A stretch of DNA of 64,000 nucleotides from Geodermatophilus sp. DSM 45219 (GTDB taxonomy: Bacteria > Actinomycetota > Actinomycetes > Mycobacteriales > Geodermatophilaceae): contig NZ_FNIQ01000001.1 of NCBI RefSeq assembly GCF_900104025.1, forward strand, positions 558,001 through 622,000, in the 5' to 3' direction. Below, one piece after another: positions 38,036-45,442 of the stretch. Every line of letters begins with the position of its first letter. Position 1 is the first letter of the stretch. Both the position numbers and the translations under genes were made by a program. A model generated the notes under the pieces. It did no database searches and was not told where the DNA came from. It saw only the letters and a program-made list of their open reading frames with translations.

Positions 38036-39171
38036 CCGCGGCCCGCCGCGAGCAGCCCGGTCAGCCGCTGCACCCCCGGGCAGGGACCGCCGTCGGCCCG
38101 CCACGCGGGTTCGACCACCACGAGGTCCCCGGCGCGGCGCACCACGCCGACCTCCTCGACCCGGCGACCGGACGGCGTCCGGCGCAGGTGCACCACCGCC
38201 GACAGGGCCGCGGCCGCCTGGCTGTGCACCGCCAGCCGGTCCAGGCCGGCGGCCACGCCGAGTGCCTCCAGCCGCGCCGGCACCTCGGCCGGCCGGTTGG
38301 CGTGCAGGGTGCCGCAGCCGCCGTCGTGCCCGGTGTTGAGCGCGGTGAGCAGGTCGGTGACCTCGGCGCCGCGCACCTCGCCGACCACCAGCCGGTCCGG
38401 CCGCATCCGCAGCGCCTGGCGCACCAGGTCGCGCAGCGTCACCTCGCCGACGCCCTCCACGTTCGGCGGGCGGGTGGCCAGCGCGACGACGTGCGGGTGC
38501 GCCGGCACCAGCTCCGGGGCGTCCTCGCACAGCACCAGCCGCTCCCGCGCGGGCACGAGGCCGAGCAGGGCGGACAGCAGCGTCGTCTTGCCCGACCCGG
38601 TGCCGCCGGTGACGAGGAAGGCCAGCCGCGCGGCGACCAGCTCCCCGAGCAGCTCGCCGGACCCGCCGGGCAGCGCACCGCGCGCGGCGAGGTCGGCGAA
38701 GGACAGCGAGGCCCGGCGCAGCACCCGCAGGGACAGGCAGGTGCCGCCACCCGACACCGGCGGCAGCACCGCGTGCAACCGGGTGCCGTCGGGCAGGCCG
38801 GCGTCCACCCAGGGCGCGGCGTCGTCGAGCCGGCGCCCGGCCGCGGCCGCCAGGCGGACGGCGAGGCGGCGCACGGCGTCCTCGTCGGGGAACCGCACGA
38901 GCGTCCGCTCCAGCCCGCCGCCTCGGTCGACCCAGACCTGGTCCGGCCCGTTGACCAGCACGTCGCTCACCCCGGGCTCGCGCAGCAGCGGCTCCAGCGG
39001 ACCGGCGCCGGCCAGCTCGTCGACCGCGTCGCGGACCGCCCGCAGCACGTCGTCGTCCCCCAGCAGGCCGCCGGACTCCTCCCGCACCAGCGCGGCGACG
39101 GCGGTGCGGCTGGGCACCCCGGGCTCGAGCACCAGGCGTGCGCGGACCCGGTCGACCAGGGCCCCGCTCAC
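38032..39171 (-). CDS. tadA: TadA/CpaF family secretion ATPase
   Basis: A 379-residue hexameric ATPase that powers pilus assembly. Walker A is VTGGTGSGKTTLLSALLG. The Asp box is LVLCEDAPELVP. Walker B is RPDRLVVGEVRGAEVTDLLTALNTGHDG and the His box GCGTLHANRPAEVPARLEAL. The N-terminal domain has VSDVLVNGPDQVWVDRGG. GTG 39171 overlaps the stop of the CpaE-like gene. Confidence 0.94.
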   Translation of the reverse strand: MSGALVDRVRARLVLEPGVPSRTAVAALVREESGGLLGDDDVLRAVRDAVDELAGAGPLEPLLREPGVSDVLVNGPDQVWVDRGGGLERTLVRFPDEDAVRRLAVRLAAAAGRRLDDAAPWVDAGLPDGTRLHAVLPPVSGGGTCLSLRVLRRASLSFADLAARGALPGGSGELLGELVAARLAFLVTGGTGSGKTTLLSALLGLVPARERLVLCEDAPELVPAHPHVVALATRPPNVEGVGEVTLRDLVRQALRMRPDRLVVGEVRGAEVTDLLTALNTGHDGGCGTLHANRPAEVPARLEALGVAAGLDRLAVHSQAAAALSAVVHLRRTPSGRRVEEVGVVRRAGDLVVVEPAWRADGGPCPGVQRLTGLLAAGRG

Positions 39172-40262
39172 GCCGCGGCCTCGTCGGCCCGGGCCAGCTC
39201 GGCCAGCAGCCGCCGGGACAGCGCACCCAGCGGTGACCGCGCACCGGCCTGCGGTGGCCGGCCCTGCTCGCCGCGGGGCAGGGCGGTGCGGTCGTGCCCC
39301 AGCTCGCCCAGCACCGGCCGGCCGACGACGTCGGCGACCTCGGCGGCGGACAACCCGCCCGGCACCGGGCGCACTACGAGCCGGGCCGCGGACCACGGCG
39401 CGGGACCCCCGTCGGCGGGCGGCTCGACCAGCAGGCGGGCGACCGATGCCGCCCGCAGCCGGGCCGGGACGACGAGCACCGCGAGGTCGGCCTCGGCCAG
39501 CACCGCCGCGGCCGCGGCGGGGTCCGCCGTCCGGGGCAGGTCGACGACCACCGGCCAGCCGCCTGCCCGGGCCGCCTCGACGACGGCGATCAGCGCCTCC
39601 GCACCGACCTCGCCGGGGGCCGAGCGCGAGGCGGCAAGCACGGAGACGCCCGCGACCTCGGGGAGCGCGGCCATGAGGGCGTCGCCGCCCACCCGGCCGC
39701 GGAGCCCGGCGAGCTCGGGCCAGCGCAGGCCCTCGTCCCGCTCCGCGCCGAGCAGCAGGTCGAGCCCGCCACCCCAGCCGTCGGCGTCGACGAGCAGGAC
39801 GCCCCCGTCGGGTGCGGCCGTCAGGGCCAGCGCCGTCGCCAGCGTGCTCGCCCCCGCGCCACCGCAGCTGCCGCCCACGACCACGAGCCGGCCCCGGTCG
39901 ACCGGTCGGCGCAGCGCCGAGGCGACCCGGGAGACCAGCCACCCCTCGTCAGCGGGCAGCACCGCCACCCGTTCGGCGCCCCGCTCGACCGCGGCCGCCC
40001 AGACCGCCGGGAGCGGCTCCCCCGGCGCGACGACGACCACCCCGGGCCGGCGCGGCAGCCCACGGACCGGCGGGGACCCCAGGACGTCGGCACCGAGCAG
40101 CACCAAGGGCGCGTCGCGGTGGGCGCGGCGCAGCGCGGGGCCGCCCGTGGCCACCTCCGGCTCGGCGCCGGCCGCGGCGAGCAGCCGGAGCAGGTCGTCG
40201 AGGAGGTCCTCGTCGGCACTGGCGACGAGCGGGCGGGCTGGCAGCAGGTGGCGGGTGGGCAC
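39168..40262 (-). CDS. CpaE-like / Ssd septum-site-type protein, first gene of Tad operon
   Basis: A 364-residue MinD/ParA-like protein with an N-terminal receiver-like half (residues ~1-115). Its P-loop is deviant: VVGGSCGGAGASTLATALA where ParA proteins have KGGxGKT, so the signature lysine is missing. VLLVDADGWGGGLDLLLG follows. Members localise Tad pili or, in mycobacteria, affect septum site choice. It starts the tight six-to-seven-gene Tad operon and diverges from the HAD gene. Confidence 0.87.
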   Translation of the reverse strand: MPTRHLLPARPLVASADEDLLDDLLRLLAAAGAEPEVATGGPALRRAHRDAPLVLLGADVLGSPPVRGLPRRPGVVVVAPGEPLPAVWAAAVERGAERVAVLPADEGWLVSRVASALRRPVDRGRLVVVGGSCGGAGASTLATALALTAAPDGGVLLVDADGWGGGLDLLLGAERDEGLRWPELAGLRGRVGGDALMAALPEVAGVSVLAASRSAPGEVGAEALIAVVEAARAGGWPVVVDLPRTADPAAAAAVLAEADLAVLVVPARLRAASVARLLVEPPADGGPAPWSAARLVVRPVPGGLSAAEVADVVGRPVLGELGHDRTALPRGEQGRPPQAGARSPLGALSRRLLAELARADEAAA

Positions 40263-40375
40263 GGCGGCCAGCCCAGCGCGGGGACGGACGGGCCGCGAGG
40301 GGCGCGCGGGATCTGTGGACGACCCGAACGGGTGTGGACGGCGGCGTGGGCTCCGTCACTGTCGTCGTGCACACC

Positions 40376-40381
40376 TACAGT
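40376..40381 (+). promoter_or_regulatory. -10-like TACAGT, leaderless start of HAD gene
   Basis: TACAGT is followed by eight bases and the GTG at 40390. Confidence 0.5.
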
Positions 40382-40389
40382 CGTGAACC

Positions 40390-41238
40390 GTGACCCGCGC
40401 AGCGGCGTTCTTCGACCTGGACAAGACCGTCATCGCCAAGTCCAGCACCCTGGCCTTCGGCCGCCCGTTCTTCCAGGGCGGGCTGATCAACCGGCGCGCC
40501 GTGCTCAAGAGCGCGTACGCGCAGTTCGTCTTCTCGCTCATGGGCGCCGACGCCCAGCAGATGGAGCGCATGCGGGCGCAGATCACCGAGATGTGCACCG
40601 GGTGGGACGTCGCCACGGTGCACGAGATCGTCCGCGAGACCCTGCACGACATCGTCGAGCCGATGGTCTACGCCGAGGCCGCCGACCTGATCGAGGAGCA
40701 CCGGGCGGCCGGCCGGGAGATCGTCATCGTCTCCAGCAGCGGGGCGGAGATGGTCGAGCCGGTCGGCGAGATGCTCGGTGTCGACCGCGTGGTGGCCACC
40801 CGCATGGTGACCGTCGACGGCCGCTACACCGGCGAGATCGACTTCTACGCCTACGGCGAGAACAAGGCCGTGGCCGTCCGGCAGGTGGCCGCCGAGAGCG
40901 GCTACGACCTGGCCGACTGCCACGCCTACAGCGACTCGATCACCGACCTGCCGATGCTCGCGGCGGTCGGGCACCCCACCGCGGTCAACCCCGACCGGGC
41001 GCTGCGCCGGGCCGCGGCCGAGCGCGGCTGGCCGGTGCTGGAGTTCAGCCGGCCGGTCACCATGCGCTCGCGTTTCCCGATCACCTCCGCCCCGGTGGTC
41101 ACCGGAGCGGCGATGGGCGTCGGGGCCGCGGTCGTGGGACTGGCCTGGTACGCCCGCCGGCGCGCCCTGCGCGTGGTCGCTGCCCCACCGCCGGCACCCG
41201 CCCCGGTGTCCGGCCGCTGGCGCCGCCGCGGGGCCTGA
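40390..41238 (+). CDS. HAD-IB family phosphatase with C-terminal membrane helix
   Basis: A 282-residue HAD hydrolase of the SerB-like subfamily. Nucleophile motif FFDLDKT (Asp9, Asp11) is followed by VIAKSS. Motif II is IVIVSSSG, and motif IV is ADCHAYSDSITDLPML. The ~45-residue C-terminus has a membrane helix (VTGAAMGVGAAVVGLAWYA) with basic flanks, so it may be membrane-tethered. In actinobacteria this gene is regularly divergent from the CpaE-like gene. The substrate is not known; phosphoserine or a lipid phosphate are possibilities. Confidence 0.9.
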   Translation: MTRAAAFFDLDKTVIAKSSTLAFGRPFFQGGLINRRAVLKSAYAQFVFSLMGADAQQMERMRAQITEMCTGWDVATVHEIVRETLHDIVEPMVYAEAADLIEEHRAAGREIVIVSSSGAEMVEPVGEMLGVDRVVATRMVTVDGRYTGEIDFYAYGENKAVAVRQVAAESGYDLADCHAYSDSITDLPMLAAVGHPTAVNPDRALRRAAAERGWPVLEFSRPVTMRSRFPITSAPVVTGAAMGVGAAVVGLAWYARRRALRVVAAPPPAPAPVSGRWRRRGA

Positions 41239-41365
41239 AGCAGGTAGGAGGACCCGCCCTCCTCACCGTGGAAGGACCCCGTCCTCCCCACCCCTCGCAC
41301 GCTCGGGGCGGGACCCGGGACGGAGCCGGCGGCGAGCCTCTGGACGGGGCCGTTCCAGCACCTCA
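41239..41365 (-). repeat. Dispersed intergenic palindromic element, copy 5
   Basis: On the minus strand it starts at the AKR stop (TGAGGTGCTGGAACGGCC), has CCCCGTCC, core CCCCGAGCGTGCGAGGGG and GGACGGGGTCCTTCC, and ends with a second GGGTCCTCCTACCTG by the HAD stop. It fills the whole gap between two convergent genes. Confidence 0.8.
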
Positions 41366-42337
41366 CTGTCGGACCGGCAGGCGCTCGCGCACGCGGTCGA
41401 CCAGGGTGCGCACGGCCGAGACCGGCCGGAACGCCCGCGCGGCCGCGGTGAGCGCCGCCTGCTCGTCGGGGCGCAGGTCGACCTCGGCCGCCGCGGCGTT
41501 CGCCTCCACCTGCGCGACGCTGGACGCCCCCGGGATCACCACCACCCGCGGCAGGGACACCAGCCAGGCCAGCGCGACCTGCGCCGGCGTGACGTCGTGG
41601 GCCGCGGCCACCTCGCGCAGCACGCCGAGCACCGGCTCGATGCGGCGCAGGTTCTCGGTGCCGAACAGCGGGTTGGCCGCCCGGACCCCACCGGGCCGGT
41701 TCGCGACGCCGTAGCGGCCGCCGAGCAGGCCCTGGGCCAGCGGGCTGTAGGCCATGACCATCCGGCCCTCGCGCTCGGCGAAGGGCACCAGGTCCTCGAG
41801 CGCCGAGGGAGCGGCCAGCGAGAAGTGCACCTGGTTGCTGACCACCGGCCGGCCGAGCGCGGCGTCGGCGGCCTGCCACCGCGCGAGGGAGTAGTTGGAG
41901 ACGCCGACGGCGCCGATGCGGCCCTCGTCGAGCAGCTGCCGCATGCCCGGCATCGTCACCGAGTCCGGCACCACCGGGTTGGGCTGGTGCACCTGGTAGA
42001 GCGGCACGCGGTCCAGCCCGAGGCGGCGGGCGCTACCGGCCAGCCGGTTGCGCACCACCGGCGGGAACGGGGCGACGGGGAACACCTTGCTGGCGACGAC
42101 GACCGCGGACCGCTCCTCGCCCAGCGCCTCGCCGAGGATCCGCTCGCTGCGGCCGAAGCCGTAGACCTCGGCGGTGTCGAACAGCGTGATGCCGAGCTCG
42201 CGGGCCCGCCGGACGATCGCCCGGGCCTCCCCGGAGGCGTAGGCGTCGCCGTAGCCCCACTCCCGGGAGCCGAACTGCCAGGTGCCCAGGCCGACCCGGC
42301 TGACCGCACCGAGCCCGTCGACGTCGAGGAAGCGCAC
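41363..42337 (-). CDS. Aldo/keto reductase
   Basis: A 324-residue TIM-barrel NADPH oxidoreductase. The catalytic tetrad is visible as Asp and Tyr in LFDTAEVYGFGRSE, Lys in VVVASKVFP and His in YQVHQPNP. The NADPH-binding end is VVIPGASSVAQVEANAAA. It belongs to the large AKR group acting on aldehydes or sugars; the substrate is unknown. A weak -10-like CAGACT is seven bases before the GTG. It ends in an intergenic repeat. Confidence 0.93.
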   Translation of the reverse strand: MRFLDVDGLGAVSRVGLGTWQFGSREWGYGDAYASGEARAIVRRARELGITLFDTAEVYGFGRSERILGEALGEERSAVVVASKVFPVAPFPPVVRNRLAGSARRLGLDRVPLYQVHQPNPVVPDSVTMPGMRQLLDEGRIGAVGVSNYSLARWQAADAALGRPVVSNQVHFSLAAPSALEDLVPFAEREGRMVMAYSPLAQGLLGGRYGVANRPGGVRAANPLFGTENLRRIEPVLGVLREVAAAHDVTPAQVALAWLVSLPRVVVIPGASSVAQVEANAAAAEVDLRPDEQAALTAAARAFRPVSAVRTLVDRVRERLPVRQ

Positions 42338-42377
42338 GACCGCCAGTCTGCCCGCTCCGCGACGGAGGGGCGGGACG

Positions 42378-43166
42378 TCAGCCGCGCAGCTGGCTCTCCG
42401 CGATCGCCAGGCCCTCCAGCGCCCCGTGCTCGGTGGCACGGCAGCAGTGCACCAGCCACGCGGCCACGCCGTCCGGTCGCCCGGAGCCGTAGCCGGCCAG
42501 CGCGCGGGCGTACTCCTCGCGGCCCAGCTCCACGAAGCCGACCTCGGGCACCGACACGGCCTTGGGGTCCAGGCCCCGGGTGATGCCGGTCAGCCGGGCG
42601 GCCGCGCGGGCGACGACGCCGTCGGCGGTGCCGAAGGGCGCGACCGCGGCCAGCTCGCCGTGCACGACCGCGGCCAGGACGACGGCCGGCACCGAGCTCT
42701 CCCCCGTCACCAGGCCGAACAGCCCGCCGAGGCGGGTGCCGGCGTGGGCACCGGGGCGGCCGAGGTCGGCGCGGTCGGTGAGGTCCGCGGCGGCCAGCAC
42801 GTGCAACCGGGCCAGCACCTGCCCGGGCGCCCGGGACCAGGTGTCCTGCATCGAGCCGAGGGCGACCGACGCCCGCAGCGAGCCCTGCACCACCGGGTCG
42901 TCGACCCGGCCGGCGCGCAGCTCGGCCAGCGGCACGTCGACGCCCTCGAGGGCCGCGGACGCGCGGGCGCCCCGCAGTGCCGACTCGGTGCTGACCTCGG
43001 CCGACCGGTTGCGCATCAGCCGGTGCCGCAGCAGCCGGTCGACGGCGGCGCGGGCGCCCTCGGCGGCGTCCCGCACACCGGGCAGGTCCAGCAGCGGGGC
43101 GAGCGGGTCGGCGGCGGCCGGCCGGGCCGCCGGGCGGCCGGCGCCGGGACGCACGGGGATCGTCAC
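42378..43166 (-). CDS. Fic-fold protein with degenerate catalytic motif
   Basis: A 262-residue protein often annotated 'oxidoreductase' in actinobacteria, but it reads as a Fic relative. SAALEG at residues 70-75 matches the (S/T)xxxE(G/N) inhibitory helix. VAPFGTADGVVAR at 175-187 aligns with HPFxxGNGRxxR, but the catalytic His is Ala176, Asn is Asp182 and the first Arg is Val184. The Pro-Phe, Gly183 and final Arg187 remain. AMP transfer by the usual mechanism is therefore unlikely. It is divergent from cobC with 75 bp between. TACCGT lies seven bases before the GTG. Confidence 0.72.
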   Translation of the reverse strand: MTIPVRPGAGRPAARPAAADPLAPLLDLPGVRDAAEGARAAVDRLLRHRLMRNRSAEVSTESALRGARASAALEGVDVPLAELRAGRVDDPVVQGSLRASVALGSMQDTWSRAPGQVLARLHVLAAADLTDRADLGRPGAHAGTRLGGLFGLVTGESSVPAVVLAAVVHGELAAVAPFGTADGVVARAAARLTGITRGLDPKAVSVPEVGFVELGREEYARALAGYGSGRPDGVAAWLVHCCRATEHGALEGLAIAESQLRG

Positions 43167-43173
43167 GGTCCCG

Positions 43174-43179
43174 ACGGTA
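43174..43179 (-). promoter_or_regulatory. -10-like TACCGT, leaderless start of Fic-fold gene
   Basis: On the minus strand TACCGT is followed by seven bases and the GTG at 43166. Confidence 0.5.
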
Positions 43180-43225
43180 CGAGGCGGCCCGCGGGAACCG
43201 GCGGCACCCTGACCAGGGGTCTGAC

Positions 43226-43231
43226 TAGGCT
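43226..43231 (+). promoter_or_regulatory. -10-like TAGGCT for the cobC-cobU-cobS operon
   Basis: TAGGCT is followed by ten bases and the ATG at 43242, which fits a leaderless or nearly leaderless transcript. Confidence 0.45.
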
Positions 43232-43241
43232 CCCTGCCACC

Positions 43242-43793
43242 ATGCCCCGGCCCCTGACCCTGCTGCTCGTGCGCCACGGGCAGAGCGAGTGGAACGCCGC
43301 GGGCCTCATGCAGGGGCAGACCGCGCACGTGCCGCTGACCGACCTCGGGCACGCCCAGGCGGCCGAGGCGGCACGGCAGCTGGCGGCCCTGCGGCCCGGC
43401 GCGCTGGTCTCCAGCGACCTGCGCCGCGCGGTGCAGACCGCCGAGCACTGCGCCCGCGCCACCGGCCTGCCGGTGCGCACCACGCCGGCGCTGCGCGAGC
43501 AGGGCTACGGGGTGCTGGAGGGCCGACCCTCGCGCGAGCTGTGGGACGTCGTCGACTGGACCGACCCGCACTGGGCGGCGCAGGGCGGGGAGAGCCTGGC
43601 CGAACTGCACGCCCGGGTGGCGGCCTACCTCGGGCAGCTGTGCGCCGAGCCGCCGGCCGAGGTGGTCGCGCTGGTGACCCACGGCGACACGATCCGGGCC
43701 GCCCAGGCGGTCGCCGCGGGGCTGGGCCCGGACGCGATGCCGGCGGTGACCCCGCACAACGGCACGGTGACCGCACTGGAGCTCGCGCTGTGA
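43242..43793 (+). CDS. Histidine phosphatase, candidate alpha-ribazole phosphatase
   Basis: A 183-residue phosphoglycerate-mutase-like phosphatase. The phosphohistidine motif RHGQSEWN is near residue 11. DLRRAVQTAEHC, LREQGYGVLEGR and the second His in VTHGDTIR follow. It is the first gene of an operon with cobU (seven bases between) and cobS. That placement suggests the CobC step, removal of phosphate from alpha-ribazole 5'-phosphate or cobalamin 5'-phosphate. A general phosphoglycerate-mutase-like phosphatase is the alternative. Confidence 0.85.
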   Translation: MPRPLTLLLVRHGQSEWNAAGLMQGQTAHVPLTDLGHAQAAEAARQLAALRPGALVSSDLRRAVQTAEHCARATGLPVRTTPALREQGYGVLEGRPSRELWDVVDWTDPHWAAQGGESLAELHARVAAYLGQLCAEPPAEVVALVTHGDTIRAAQAVAAGLGPDAMPAVTPHNGTVTALELAL

Positions 43794-43800
43794 GCGCCAG

Positions 43801-44322
43801 GTGAGCAGGGTCCTGGTGCTCGGCGGTTCGCGGTCGGGCAAGTCCGCGCACGCCGAGTCGCTGCTCGCCGGGGCGGACGACGTGGTCTACCTGGCCACCT
43901 CTCCCCCGGCCGACCAGGACGCCGAGTGGGCCGAGCGGGTGGCCGCCCACCGCGCCCGCCGCCCCGCGGGATGGACGACGCTGGAGACGACCGCGCCGAG
44001 TGACCTGCTGCGGCGCGGCACGGTGCTGGTCGACAGCATCACCACGTGGGTGGCCGCGCTGATGGACCAGACCGGCGTCTGGGCCGGCGAGCCGGGCGCC
44101 CACGAGCGCCTCGCCCGCCGCTGCGACGCGCTGGTCGAGGCCTGGACGATGACGCCGGCGCACGTGGTCGCGGTGTCCGACGAGGTGGGCCTGGGCGTGG
44201 TGCCCGAGACGCGCTCCGGGCGGCTGTTCCGCGACACCCTGGGCACGGTCAACCAGCGGCTGGCCGGCACCGCCGACGAGGTGTGGTTCGTGGTGGCGGG
44301 GCTGCCGCAGCGGCTGCGATGA
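43801..44322 (+). CDS. cobU: Adenosylcobinamide kinase / adenosylcobinamide-phosphate guanylyltransferase
   Basis: CobU phosphorylates adenosylcobinamide and attaches GMP. The 173 residues have P-loop GGSRSGKSAHAE, YLATSPPADQDAEWAERVAAH, then HRARRPAGWTTLET with the guanylylated His, VLVDSITTWVA and SDEVGLGVVPE. It is translationally coupled to cobS (ATGA). Confidence 0.96.
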   Translation: MSRVLVLGGSRSGKSAHAESLLAGADDVVYLATSPPADQDAEWAERVAAHRARRPAGWTTLETTAPSDLLRRGTVLVDSITTWVAALMDQTGVWAGEPGAHERLARRCDALVEAWTMTPAHVVAVSDEVGLGVVPETRSGRLFRDTLGTVNQRLAGTADEVWFVVAGLPQRLR

Positions 44323-45056
44323 GGTGGACCGGGCCGCTGGAGTCCGCCGCGCTGCTCACCGTCCTGCGCGTGCCGGCGGGCGCGGCGGCGTCCACCCGCG
44401 GCGTGCTGCCGTGGGCGCCGCTGGTCGGGCTGGTGCTGGGCGGGCCGGCGGCCGGGGTCGCCGTGGCCGGCACGCAGCTCGTCTCACCGCTGGCCGGCGC
44501 GGTGCTGTTCGTCGCGGTGCTCGCGGCGCTGACCCGCGGCCTGCACCTGGACGGCCTCGCCGACACCGCCGACGGGCTGGGCCCGCTGCGCGGCCGGGAG
44601 CGGGCGCTGCAGGTCATGCGGCAGGGCGACGTCGGCCCGTTCGGCGTGGTGACGCTGCTGCTGACCGTCCTGCTGCAGGTCGCCTGCGCGGCCACGCTGC
44701 TCGCGGCGGACGGCGGCTGGACGGCGCTGTGGGCGGCGCCCCTGGTCGCCCGGCTGGCCATGGCGCGGACCGGCCTGCCCGGCGTCCCGATGGCCGCGGG
44801 CTCAGCACTCGGGCGGTCGGTCGCCGGCACGGTCTCGGCGCGCTGGCTGGCCGGGTGGGTGTTCGCGAGCGCGGCGCTGCTGACCGTCGTCGACCCGGCC
44901 CTGGTGCCGAGCGCCGTGGCCGGCCTGCTCGCGGCCGAGCTCCTCCTGCGCCGGGCGCGCACCCGGTTGGGCGGCGTCACCGGCGACGTGATGGGTGCGA
45001 TGGGCGAGACGGCGGCCGCGGCCACCCTGCTGGTGGCCGCGGCCGCCCTCCCGTGA
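44319..45056 (+). CDS. cobS: Adenosylcobinamide-GDP ribazoletransferase (cobalamin synthase)
   Basis: CobS is the membrane enzyme joining adenosylcobinamide-GDP with alpha-ribazole. The 245 residues are mostly hydrophobic, with the metal-binding motif RGLHLDGLADTADGLG near residue 70 and MRQGDVGPFGVV. The C-terminal GGVTGDVMGAMGE is conserved. Its TGA starts an intergenic repeat. Confidence 0.96.
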   Translation: MRWTGPLESAALLTVLRVPAGAAASTRGVLPWAPLVGLVLGGPAAGVAVAGTQLVSPLAGAVLFVAVLAALTRGLHLDGLADTADGLGPLRGRERALQVMRQGDVGPFGVVTLLLTVLLQVACAATLLAADGGWTALWAAPLVARLAMARTGLPGVPMAAGSALGRSVAGTVSARWLAGWVFASAALLTVVDPALVPSAVAGLLAAELLLRRARTRLGGVTGDVMGAMGETAAAATLLVAAAALP

Positions 45057-45180
45057 CGTGCTGGAACGGCCCCCTCGCAGGGCCCCGCCGGCCCCGTCCG
45101 GAGGCCCACCCCGAGCTTGCGAGGGGGGAGAGGGACGGGGTCCTCCTACGAGGCGTGGGGGGCGAGAGGGTCCTTCTTCA
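45054..45180 (+). repeat. Dispersed intergenic palindromic element, copy 6
   Basis: It begins at the cobS stop (TGACGTGCTGGAACGGCC), has GGCCCCGTCC (45090-45099), core CCCCGAGCTTGCGAGGGG and GGACGGGGTCCTCC (45133-45146), and ends in the stop of the convergent small gene (TGAAGAAGGACC on the minus strand). Confidence 0.8.
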
Positions 45181-45399
45181 GCGGCGGCGCAGCAGCCCGC
45201 CGACGAGCCCGGCGAGCCCGGAGGCCGCGGGGGTGGCGGGCCGCCCCCGGCCCACGCGACCCGTGGTGGCCCGGCCGTAGCCGCGCCCGGTCGACATCCG
45301 TCCGGTGGAGCGGGGCATGCCCCGCCCGGTCCGCCCGCCGCGGGCCGCGCTGCGCGCAGTGTTCTCTGCCGTGCCCATCAGTCGTCCGAGGATGCTCAT
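45178..45399 (-). CDS. Small basic Gly/Arg-rich protein, unknown function
   Basis: A possible 73-residue protein, rich in Gly and Arg (for example GRMSTGRGYGRATTGRVG) and ending LAGLVGGLLRRR. It has no membrane span or recognised domain; nucleic-acid binding is conceivable from the charge alone. Two facts support it as real: an ATG start in an otherwise empty gap, and a stop codon that coincides with the end of an intergenic repeat, as for neighbouring genuine genes. Not recognised as any family I can name. Confidence 0.5.
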   Translation of the reverse strand: MSILGRLMGTAENTARSAARGGRTGRGMPRSTGRMSTGRGYGRATTGRVGRGRPATPAASGLAGLVGGLLRRR

Positions 45400-45442
45400 G
45401 GCGGTGGCCTACCCCGCACCGGACCGGTCGATGCACCGGAGA

